A DNA stretch of 64,000 nt, taken from GW2011-AR15 sp964512765 (lineage in GTDB: Archaea > Nanobdellota > Nanobdellia > Woesearchaeales > GW2011-AR15). Of the stretch, positions 33,097-40,995 are shown one piece after another. The stretch covers positions 5,539 through 69,538 of the forward strand of contig CAZEKF010000008.1 of NCBI GenBank assembly GCA_964512765.1, written 5' to 3'. How positions within the stretch are numbered: the stretch's first letter is position 1; each line of letters begins with the position of its first letter. A program made the position numbers and the translations under genes. The notes beneath the pieces were generated by a model. The model saw only the letters and a list, made by a program, of their open reading frames with translations. It was not told the origin of the DNA and searched no databases.

Positions 33097-34755
33097 ATGC
33101 CTAAATCTAATGATAGGTGGGTTGTTGAAGTAGAGACTTTAACAGGCGATGTTATTGAACTTGACCCTGGCGATATTTGTTATGTTGCGTTTGGAGAAAA
33201 TGGATACATAAAGAAACTAGCCAAAGATTTGTCTGACCAAGACGTTGTTCTTAACATTGAGTTCAAGAAAAAACCTGAAATGCCGTTAGAGAGAGCTGTT
33301 CCTATTCTTTATGAATCAATTTCAAGGTACAGGACTGCTCGGGATTTTTGGTATATGAATCTTAACGGTGAAACTGTTACTTTGACACAATATGAACTGT
33401 TCATAGGTATGGAAGAGATTCTTGAAACTGAAGAACAATTACATGATATAACTGATATTTTAACAAATGAACATAGAGTTATAGACAGAGGAAAAGTTGA
33501 AACAAGAATAAAACTTGAAATTAGAGCAGCAGCTGAAAAATATAATGATAAACATGATTTAGAACCTGAAACTCCAGGTTTCGTTGGTTTATCAGATGAA
33601 CAAATGGATAACTGGTTACAAGGCAGAACTCTAACTGCTATGAACTGGAGATTATACCAGGCATTGTCTGACCACGCTGGTTATGGTCGTTTGAATTTCC
33701 TTAAACTTGGAAGGAAAAAACCTAAATGGACAGGATTTAAATCATGGGAAAGAGGAAACGGAGCAGCTTACGACCAATGGAACATTCTTGGTAGTTATCA
33801 TGCACAGTTTACTAGGGTACTAGGTGAACATGGTATTGATGTTCTAGAAAAAAATAGTAATAACAAAAAACCAAGTGTAAGATCTGATCCAAAAAGAACT
33901 GGGTTTGCTGACGATGTAAATGAATTACTAATTAAAATGGGTGTCAAGAGAAAAGAAAAGATTGCTGTTGTTGTTGCTGGTAAACCTTTAATGAGACAAG
34001 TTTCAAGAAAACCAAGAAGAACTGCTGGGTTGGTACATAGAAAACAATTAGTAGGTGACGACGTTGAACAGTTTAATGAAGAAGAAATTGCTCCATTAAT
34101 CAATGAATTCGTTGACCTTCAGACGTCATTATTATCTGCTTCAAGAATTTATTTATTTGAAAGACCAGAAACACACAGATATTCTGCAATGGATAAACTT
34201 GAAAGGGACATCACATATGCTACTTGGAAATTCATGTTAAAATTGCTTCCAGGAGATACTACTGTTCAAGTTAATTTAGAACGTGCAGAAGCGCTCATTA
34301 TTGGATACGACGCATCAACAGAACAAGCAGACTTGTTTTACGATGTACTTAACCAAGGTTATGAAACAGGAGAGTTAGATGATTCTTTAGTTCATGCTTT
34401 TGGAAGAAGAGGACTTGAATTAACATTTGATCTTTTGACTTCAGACGGAATTGATTCAAGAAAAGTGAATTCTTTACATAGGTTTGTTGAAGAATGTCCT
34501 ACAGTTGATGATGCTACTGAAAGATTATTATCATTGAGACCAGCCATACCAAAAACATTTGGTGATTTGTTATCTAATATGTATCTATATGAGTTATCAG
34601 GAAAAATCAGAGATGGAGAACTACCCAATCTAACCGATGACTTACTTGAAAAGTATAGTTTAACAGGAAGTCAGAGAAGCAGCTTGAATTCATATATAGG
34701 AGACGTAGTTAGAGCATTCGAACGAGAATATGATGTGAAATTGTTTATGCGCTAA
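33097..34755 (+). CDS. Unknown 552-aa protein with Hint-like N-terminal pattern
   Basis: Soluble and not recognised. Residues about 8-52 (VVEVETLTGDVIELDPGDICY and the KDLSDQDVVL strand) follow the 'G-D ... G-D' beta pattern seen in Hint/intein-like and some defence-system domains, but the N-terminal Cys/Ser nucleophile and His blocks are not evident. The middle is basic (KKPSVRSDPKRTG, VSRKPRRTAG), suggesting nucleic-acid contact, and the rest is helical. Monocistronic with its own promoter; its 3' end overlaps lhr by 4 bp in convergent orientation. A nucleic-acid role is inference only. Confidence 0.5.
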   Translation: MPKSNDRWVVEVETLTGDVIELDPGDICYVAFGENGYIKKLAKDLSDQDVVLNIEFKKKPEMPLERAVPILYESISRYRTARDFWYMNLNGETVTLTQYELFIGMEEILETEEQLHDITDILTNEHRVIDRGKVETRIKLEIRAAAEKYNDKHDLEPETPGFVGLSDEQMDNWLQGRTLTAMNWRLYQALSDHAGYGRLNFLKLGRKKPKWTGFKSWERGNGAAYDQWNILGSYHAQFTRVLGEHGIDVLEKNSNNKKPSVRSDPKRTGFADDVNELLIKMGVKRKEKIAVVVAGKPLMRQVSRKPRRTAGLVHRKQLVGDDVEQFNEEEIAPLINEFVDLQTSLLSASRIYLFERPETHRYSAMDKLERDITYATWKFMLKLLPGDTTVQVNLERAEALIIGYDASTEQADLFYDVLNQGYETGELDDSLVHAFGRRGLELTFDLLTSDGIDSRKVNSLHRFVEECPTVDDATERLLSLRPAIPKTFGDLLSNMYLYELSGKIRDGELPNLTDDLLEKYSLTGSQRSSLNSYIGDVVRAFEREYDVKLFMR

Positions 34756-37700
34756 TCTAACTCATACCTTATTTTCATCAAAAACTTAGCAATTTCATTA
34801 CCATAAACATAAGGAACAGCTCCTTTTAACAAAACTTCGAGCCAATCTTTAAACTTTTTGCTAACATACTTTCTTTTACCTAGGATGATTTGTTTACCTT
34901 CATAAAATATGTCATCGTCAAATTTAACTTTTCTATGTGCTTTTTTCCATTGTTTGTTCAAAACATTATAATAATCATGATCTTCAATGAACTTAAAAAC
35001 AAATTTCTTTAGTTTACTTGGAAAATGTAACTGCATCTCATCTTTATGTTTTTTAAACTCTTCAATAACTTCCTGTTCAATTTCTTCACCGTCTATCATT
35101 TTTACCATTGCTTCCTTGGCAAACATCGGCACTTTCTTAACATTCCACGCTAATCTTTTCAATTCTTCAGTTTTATCTTGTTTATCTTTTTCTTTACCTT
35201 GTTCCATTAACTGCCACATTTCATGATAGTTTAATTCAGCTTTTACTTTAGGATTATCAATCTTTTTCATAACTTTTTCATGCATTCTTCTTAAGAACTG
35301 CACTTTATCTTCTATCTTGAATATATCTGAATACCCTTGCATAACTAAATGAAATGAAAAAGGAGAAGGAAAGTCTGTGTACGTTTCTTTTACCTTAATT
35401 TTCTTTCTCTCAACTTGTTCAAAAATATAACTTGCATTCTCTATATCCATTAAATCATTCAATACTTCTCTGCGAGCTTCTTTTAACATTGAAAAATCTT
35501 TACTAATACGTTTCACAGCGTTCAATAATAACATTGAACTTACTTGTTGCTTACCAACAGACTTTTTCCTGCCCTTGTAATTCCTTAATATCATCATTCC
35601 TCGACCTGCACAATGCCTGAACCGTCTCTTTAAAACTTCAGTTTTTTCAAGTGCTAGTTCCATGATTTTTCTTAGATCACCACTTTTTATTAACTTGAAT
35701 GCATTAAGAGCCTGCAAACTACCATGATATGTTAACATAAACCCGTTGTCAGAAATTGAGATTTCAACATCTTTATGCTGTTTTCTTGAAACTGCGTACG
35801 CTAAAGCTCTTGACATAACATCATTAACACGCCTTCCGTATAAAGTATGAAAAACAACGTATTTAGTGTTATCTTCTTTAAAATGTTCAATCACGATTTT
35901 TTTATCATTAGGAACTTCTGAATACATATACTGCTGTTTAAAATATTCATAGATTGAGTTAGCACCGTTCTTATCAACGTGCAAATATTCGTTAATAAAT
36001 TTCATGACTTCTGCTTTTTTCTTGTTACCACGTAATTGTTCTTCCATGTACCTTCTAAACTTCTGGATTTCTAAAGCTAGATCAAAGCTTAATGGTAACA
36101 TCTCACTAACCCAGGAAGGTACAGTTGGCGGTCTACCTGCACTAGTTTTAACAACAGCAGTCATACCACGTGCATACTGAAACTCGTAAGTTTCTCCTCC
36201 TAATACAAAAACATCACCTCGTTTTAATTTTTCAAGAAAACCTTCATCTAGTTTACCAATAATATCATCACCTATCTTAACTGTAATGTAAGACTCATCT
36301 GGTATAGTACCAATGTTTGTCATGTAAATAACTCTAGCTAGTTTACCTCGTCTACCTACGTTACCTGTTTCATCGTCAACCCATATTTTTGCATAAACAT
36401 TCCTATCTTCTAATGATACATGTTCACCTTTTAAATAAGAAATCACAGAGTCAAAATCAGTTTTTGACAAAGTTCCATAGTTATAACTTCTTTTAATTGT
36501 TTTATACAACTCATCAATATGAATCACTCTTTCAATTGCCATGCCATAGATTTGTTGTGCAAGAACATCAAGACAATTTTTTGGTATACTAACTTTGTCA
36601 ATTTTTTTATCAATGGTTGCTTTTAACAAAACTGAACATTCTACAAGATCATCTCTATCCATAACAACAATCCTACCTTTTGCAGTATCATGTAATTTAT
36701 GACCAGATCTTCCTATTCTTTGTAATGCTCTTGCTACAGATTTCGGACTTCCTAATAAAATCACTAAATCAATATATCCAATATCAATACCAAGTTCTAA
36801 TGATGTTGATGACACAATAGCTTTTAGTTTACCTTCTTTTAATTGCGTTTCAATCCTTAATCTATGAGATGCAGACAATGATCCATGGTGTGCACCTATT
36901 AATGACCGCGAATCTTTTTCACCACGTTTTTCAGTGTACAGTTTAGGATATTTATCTTTAAGATTATGCACAACACGTTCAGTCCCTGCTCTTGTGTTAG
37001 TAAAAATCAACGTTGTCTTATGCTTCTGTACTAAATCGTTTATTAAATCATACATTCTCTGGTACAAATCTTCATGGCTTGTGTTAATAATATCTTTCAC
37101 AGGACTCAAAACTTTCAAGTCCATTTTTTTAATAAACTGCGCATCAACAATCTTACAATTCCTAAATTCACCATTTTCTTGCCCAACCAAAAACTTCGCA
37201 ACTTCATCTAATGGTGATACAGTAGCTGATAAACCTATTCGAGTGAAATTAGTTAGATTTTGCAATCTTTCTAAAGACAATGATAAATGAACTCCTCTTT
37301 TACTTGAAGCAACTGAATGTATCTCATCAACAATTACCCAGTCTACGTTAGCCAATTTATCCCTGAACTTAGGTGATGTTAGAACAATACCAAAACTTTC
37401 AGGTGTTGTTATTAAAATATGAGGCGGTTTTTTCAGCATCTTAGCTTTTTCACTTGTTTTAGTGTCTCCTGTTCTTGTAGCAACTCTAATTCCAAGCGAT
37501 TCACCTGCAACGTCTTTTATTGCTGACAATGGCTCCATTAAATTAACCTTAATGTCACGTGATAAAGCTTTCAACGGAGAAATGTAAACACAATACACCC
37601 TATCTTCTAACTCATCTTTCTCTGAAAGTAGAATTAACTCGTTAATTATAGACGTGAACGCTGTCAATGTTTTTCCCGTCCCAGTGGGTGCAAATATTAA

Positions 37701-37850
37701 AGTATTGTCTTTATTATGTATAGGTAAGATACCGTATTTTTGCGGTGCAGAGAACTCTTTAAAAGTAGTTTTAAACCATTTCCTAAGATAAGGATGCAAA
37801 ATACTATAAATCTCTTTGTTTGTGCTTGGTTTTTTTACAAAAGTGAGCAT
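34752..37850 (-). CDS. lhr: Lhr-type ATP-dependent helicase
   Basis: 1032 aa, Superfamily 2. Motifs in order: FAPTGTGKTLTAF (I), YISPLKALSRD (Ia), TTPESF (Ib), VIVDEIHSVASSKRG (II), GLSATVSP (III), IGAHHGSLSASHR and TSLELGIDIGYIDLV (IV-V), ARALQRIGRSGHKLHD (VI). A long winged-helix and beta-barrel core follows (about 430-830), matching Lhr-Core, plus a lysine-rich C-terminal extension of about 200 residues. Archaeal Lhr proteins act on branched DNA or RNA:DNA hybrids in repair. Confidence 0.93.
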   Translation of the reverse strand: MLTFVKKPSTNKEIYSILHPYLRKWFKTTFKEFSAPQKYGILPIHNKDNTLIFAPTGTGKTLTAFTSIINELILLSEKDELEDRVYCVYISPLKALSRDIKVNLMEPLSAIKDVAGESLGIRVATRTGDTKTSEKAKMLKKPPHILITTPESFGIVLTSPKFRDKLANVDWVIVDEIHSVASSKRGVHLSLSLERLQNLTNFTRIGLSATVSPLDEVAKFLVGQENGEFRNCKIVDAQFIKKMDLKVLSPVKDIINTSHEDLYQRMYDLINDLVQKHKTTLIFTNTRAGTERVVHNLKDKYPKLYTEKRGEKDSRSLIGAHHGSLSASHRLRIETQLKEGKLKAIVSSTSLELGIDIGYIDLVILLGSPKSVARALQRIGRSGHKLHDTAKGRIVVMDRDDLVECSVLLKATIDKKIDKVSIPKNCLDVLAQQIYGMAIERVIHIDELYKTIKRSYNYGTLSKTDFDSVISYLKGEHVSLEDRNVYAKIWVDDETGNVGRRGKLARVIYMTNIGTIPDESYITVKIGDDIIGKLDEGFLEKLKRGDVFVLGGETYEFQYARGMTAVVKTSAGRPPTVPSWVSEMLPLSFDLALEIQKFRRYMEEQLRGNKKKAEVMKFINEYLHVDKNGANSIYEYFKQQYMYSEVPNDKKIVIEHFKEDNTKYVVFHTLYGRRVNDVMSRALAYAVSRKQHKDVEISISDNGFMLTYHGSLQALNAFKLIKSGDLRKIMELALEKTEVLKRRFRHCAGRGMMILRNYKGRKKSVGKQQVSSMLLLNAVKRISKDFSMLKEARREVLNDLMDIENASYIFEQVERKKIKVKETYTDFPSPFSFHLVMQGYSDIFKIEDKVQFLRRMHEKVMKKIDNPKVKAELNYHEMWQLMEQGKEKDKQDKTEELKRLAWNVKKVPMFAKEAMVKMIDGEEIEQEVIEEFKKHKDEMQLHFPSKLKKFVFKFIEDHDYYNVLNKQWKKAHRKVKFDDDIFYEGKQIILGKRKYVSKKFKDWLEVLLKGAVPYVYGNEIAKFLMKIRYELD

Positions 37851-37909
37851 CCAAAAGAGAAATTTGCGTTCTAATAAAAAAGTATGGTTTAGTAACCTAA
37901 TATAATTAG

Positions 37910-37919
37910 TTTTAAATAT
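37910..37919 (+). promoter_or_regulatory. TATA-like box
   Basis: TTTTAAATAT about 27 nt before the ATG at 37942; leaderless spacing. Confidence 0.5.
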
Positions 37920-37941
37920 AACTTTATTAGAACAATAAAAA

Positions 37942-38526
37942 ATGAGTGAATCAGAGGGTAAATTTCCATTACAAGTAATAACAGCTGAAGAATATTTCAG
38001 AGTATTAAATATGTGGAGGTTTCGATACCCGTTACCTACTCAAAGTTCTAGTAACTACGCTTATGTTTTAATCCAAAAACATCAAATTCATCCTGACTCT
38101 ACTGATAAAGCATACTTGGACATAGTAACGCAATTTCAAGAACAAGAAGGGGCTTTCACACTAACAACAGTTGCATCACCTTCAGGAATAACTCATTCTT
38201 ACTCTGTTAATAACCAATCATATCTTCGCGGTCGTACACACTGTGCTCCCATTGATATTGCTAGAACGTTAGACCCACAAACAGATGTAATTGATGTTTT
38301 ATGCATGGGACTAGAAAAAGATGATAGATATTCATGGATTAGTTGTGCTGATGTTCCAAGTACAGGAAATCATAGTGCTGGAGTAATGATTTATCATATG
38401 CAAGTTCATTCTTGTATGGCAAAAGAATTACTTGGTATTTCAGACTTTGCTCAGAATAAAATAATAAAAGCTGTATGGATGCCTGATTTCATTCCTGAAA
38501 AGCATTATAAGAAACTGGATGTTTAA
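37942..38526 (+). CDS. Unknown 194-aa protein
   Basis: Soluble, with several His and Cys in the second half (RGRTHCAPIDIART, DVLCMGLEKDD, SWISCADVPSTGNHSAG, MQVHSCMAKELLG) that could bind metal or be catalytic. No family recognised. Alone on the plus strand between divergent lhr and a convergent membrane gene, with its own TATA-like box. Confidence 0.55.
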   Translation: MSESEGKFPLQVITAEEYFRVLNMWRFRYPLPTQSSSNYAYVLIQKHQIHPDSTDKAYLDIVTQFQEQEGAFTLTTVASPSGITHSYSVNNQSYLRGRTHCAPIDIARTLDPQTDVIDVLCMGLEKDDRYSWISCADVPSTGNHSAGVMIYHMQVHSCMAKELLGISDFAQNKIIKAVWMPDFIPEKHYKKLDV

Positions 38527-38562
38527 CTAAATGTTTTGTTCTGAATTATTAAAAAAACAACT

Positions 38563-39099
38563 CTAAACCTGATTCCCACACATTGGACAGAATTTATGAC
38601 TTTTCATTAAAGGAACACCGCACTGGTGACAGAACCTTGCATTTTGATTTTTTTGCGGACGGTGCACTTGCTGGGTTGTTGTGTGATGCGCTGTTTGCTG
38701 AACTGGATGGTGCTGTGGTTGTTGTGCTGTCTGGTGAACTGTATGATGCTGTGGCTGCCTTACTGCCTGAGTTTGATGATGTTGTGTATGATGATGTCCT
38801 TGCCCTTGCATAACTTGTTGCCTTAAATATGGGTTATTTTTATAATCATCAATGTTTACTTCAGTTTCACTATGACCTTTCTGCATATGCTTCTGCCTCA
38901 TTTCATCGATCATTCTACCTTTTGTTCTGTTTTTTAATTTTAGTTTAATAAATCCAAACAACATCATAGCAAAACCTACAAACGTCATTAACTTGAAAAA
39001 TATACTATTCTCTACTGGTTTTAAATATCCTAAGAATAAAGAAAATAGTCCTACAAACAATCCAACAATCATCCAAACAGGACTTGGTATTTCTGCCAT
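38563..39099 (-). CDS. Membrane protein with His/Gln linker and zinc ribbon
   Basis: 178 aa. Two transmembrane helices (about 8-26 and 33-52) are followed by a charged segment, then a low-complexity linker (about 98-150) of H, Q, T and P repeats such as QPQHHTVHQTAQQPQHH, and a C-terminal zinc ribbon FCHQCG...FCPMCGNQ (C156, C159, C172, C175). Zinc ribbons on membrane proteins are common in archaea with no known role. The histidine-rich linker could bind metal. Groups with the two small genes upstream. Confidence 0.7.
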   Translation of the reverse strand: MAEIPSPVWMIVGLFVGLFSLFLGYLKPVENSIFFKLMTFVGFAMMLFGFIKLKLKNRTKGRMIDEMRQKHMQKGHSETEVNIDDYKNNPYLRQQVMQGQGHHHTQHHQTQAVRQPQHHTVHQTAQQPQHHPVQQTAHHTTTQQVHRPQKNQNARFCHQCGVPLMKSHKFCPMCGNQV

Positions 39100-39126
39100 A
39101 ATAGATCTTTTTTATAATTAAACTGT

Positions 39127-39480
39127 TTAAATATTTTTTTGTTTTTTATTATCTAAAGTTAACTTTGTTTTAGTTGACGGATATCCTCTATCAATTATTT
39201 CTTTTCTTATTTCTTCATTTTGACGTATATCATCAATGTCAATCTCAGCATAATTATCGCGAATTTCCTGGTTCCTGTACTGCATTTCGTGATAAATCTG
39301 TGACTCTGATTTTAAATTTATTCTTAAAAAAACAGCCAATAATACTGTTAAAACTAAAACAATTGTTAAAACAACAAAAAAAGCAGACATTTTTCCTAAA
39401 ATAAGTAATAATAACAATCCTAGCAAAACTAATGCATAAACTCCAACCACTCCCCAAAAACCTAACAAGATTATGTTCAT
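39127..39480 (-). CDS. Small two-TM membrane protein
   Basis: 117 aa: two hydrophobic helices (about 3-29 and 32-53) and a charged cytoplasmic tail. The tail segment EIDIDDIRQNEEIRKEIIDRG resembles EVNIDDYKNNPYLRQQVMQG of the neighbouring zinc-ribbon membrane protein, and both have a preceding M-R/Q helix, so the two are likely distant paralogues. No known function. Confidence 0.6.
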   Translation of the reverse strand: MNIILLGFWGVVGVYALVLLGLLLLLILGKMSAFFVVLTIVLVLTVLLAVFLRINLKSESQIYHEMQYRNQEIRDNYAEIDIDDIRQNEEIRKEIIDRGYPSTKTKLTLDNKKQKNI

Positions 39481-39486
39481 TTTATT

Positions 39487-39993
39487 TCAAAACGCGTTTG
39501 AAGCTGTCTCCATTTCTAAATATTTTTTAATATCAGTCATAAAATCATGCAAGTAATAATCCATGTAATCTGCCCATTTTAAAAACATGTAATGAAACAA
39601 TATTTTCCAAAAAAGGAATTTTTCAATTTTTTTCAACCCTGCTTTTTCAAAGTCACCGTCATAGTCCCATATAAAACCACCGTCAATGTATACTTTTACC
39701 CGGGCTTCTGTTAATTTTTTTACTTTACCATCTCTAATAATTTCAACAGGTTTAGCTTCCCAAACCCAGATCTCTGGTAACATAATAAACATACTTATGA
39801 AATTCACTTTTTTTCTACCTTCTAACTTATGTATTTTATAAGGCGGATAATCCCATACTTTTTTTTCATAAAAGTCAAAGTCATGATCTTTTATCCACTG
39901 AACTATGTATTTATACAATCCATCATAATCAAAAACACCTCTGTACTTAATAGTTCTGTCCAGATGCATAGGTTTCATAGTAATAGTTATCAT
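39487..39993 (-). CDS. Unknown archaeal protein, Trp/Tyr-rich
   Basis: 168 aa, no signal peptide. The pattern of an N-terminal alpha/beta domain (FDYDGLYKYIVQWIKDHDFDFYEKK, then WVWEAKPVEIIRDGK) and an amphipathic aromatic helix (FLFWKILFHYMFLKWADYMDY) suggests a protein that sits on the membrane face. I believe similar proteins are frequent in DPANN genomes, but I cannot name a family. Precedes the small membrane genes by 6 nt, so same operon. Confidence 0.55.
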   Translation of the reverse strand: MITITMKPMHLDRTIKYRGVFDYDGLYKYIVQWIKDHDFDFYEKKVWDYPPYKIHKLEGRKKVNFISMFIMLPEIWVWEAKPVEIIRDGKVKKLTEARVKVYIDGGFIWDYDGDFEKAGLKKIEKFLFWKILFHYMFLKWADYMDYYLHDFMTDIKKYLEMETASNAF

Positions 39994-40035
39994 ACTGAAT
40001 CATTTAAGGGATAACAGAATTATAAATGTTTCTTA

Positions 40036-40947
40036 TCAGAACACTTCAGTTATCAAGAATGTAGCATACACTAATAACAATCCAATACCTTCTTGCCAGT
40101 TAATTTGTTTTTTCTTAATATAGATCAATGCAATGTAAACTGCCATGACCATGAACAATGCAGAGTTTCTGAACAGTGTTTTGTTAACAATAACAATTGG
40201 TCTCAAAATAGCAGCAGTGCCAAGAACAAGCGAAGAGTTACAAACAACACTACCTAGAATGTCACCAAACGCTATACCTGAACTACCTCTTAAAATGGAT
40301 TCTATCTCAACTGTTAGTTCAGGTATCGTGGTTCCAACTGCTACAAGTACTAAGCCAAGCATAATTTCTGGTAATCCCAGATTATGGCCAATGTAACGCG
40401 CAGATCCTATTAACAAGTTAGCACTAATCAATAAAACTATTAAGCTGCATGTTATAACAAGCATATCTTTCCAGATATCTTTCCATGCAACGTCTTTTTT
40501 AATATGACCAAAATGGCCTTCTTTTCTTAACAAAGAATAAATGTACAATAAAAACGCAGCAATCAAAATAACACCATCAATTCTTGATAAAGTACCATCG
40601 ATTCCTAACAATAAAGGCAACATTGTCATAAACAATACTGTCAAAACAGTTTTTGTCAAGACTTTACCATGGATGAATATTTTTTTGCCAACAATAGCAG
40701 TCATACCTAGTACAATTGTAACATCTATAATATTCGCACCTATAACGTCTCCTAAAACTAAGGCGCCTGCATTTCGAAATGAAGCAACAAACGCAGTAGT
40801 TAGTTCAGGTATTGAAGTACCTATAGAAACAACTACAAATCCTATCAAATATTCAGAAATACCTAATTTTTTTGCATAATGAGTCACTGCAGTAATAATG
40901 TAACTTGCTGAGAACATTATAAGTACAAGACTTATAATAGCGTACAT
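40036..40947 (-). CDS. Na+/Ca2+ exchanger-family (CaCA) antiporter
   Basis: 303 aa, about 10 transmembrane helices with the two inverted alpha repeats of the family: SIGTSIPELTTAF with GDVIGANIIDVTIVLG (about 41-80), and AVGTTIPELTVEIES with FGDILGSVVCNSSLVLG (about 205-245). The paired Glu in GTS/TIPE and the Asp in GD form the cation site. It exchanges Ca2+ or another cation with Na+ across the membrane. Slightly short but complete. Confidence 0.92.
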   Translation of the reverse strand: MYAIISLVLIMFSASYIITAVTHYAKKLGISEYLIGFVVVSIGTSIPELTTAFVASFRNAGALVLGDVIGANIIDVTIVLGMTAIVGKKIFIHGKVLTKTVLTVLFMTMLPLLLGIDGTLSRIDGVILIAAFLLYIYSLLRKEGHFGHIKKDVAWKDIWKDMLVITCSLIVLLISANLLIGSARYIGHNLGLPEIMLGLVLVAVGTTIPELTVEIESILRGSSGIAFGDILGSVVCNSSLVLGTAAILRPIVIVNKTLFRNSALFMVMAVYIALIYIKKKQINWQEGIGLLLVYATFLITEVF

Positions 40948-40995
40948 GATGTTATTTACTAACGGTGTTAAAATACTGTATCACTCCTCTTTTTT

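Noticed and set aside
38583..38826. Plus-strand ORFs rich in Leu/Val/Asp
   Set aside because: Shadow of the His/Gln linker in the zinc-ribbon membrane protein on the minus strand.
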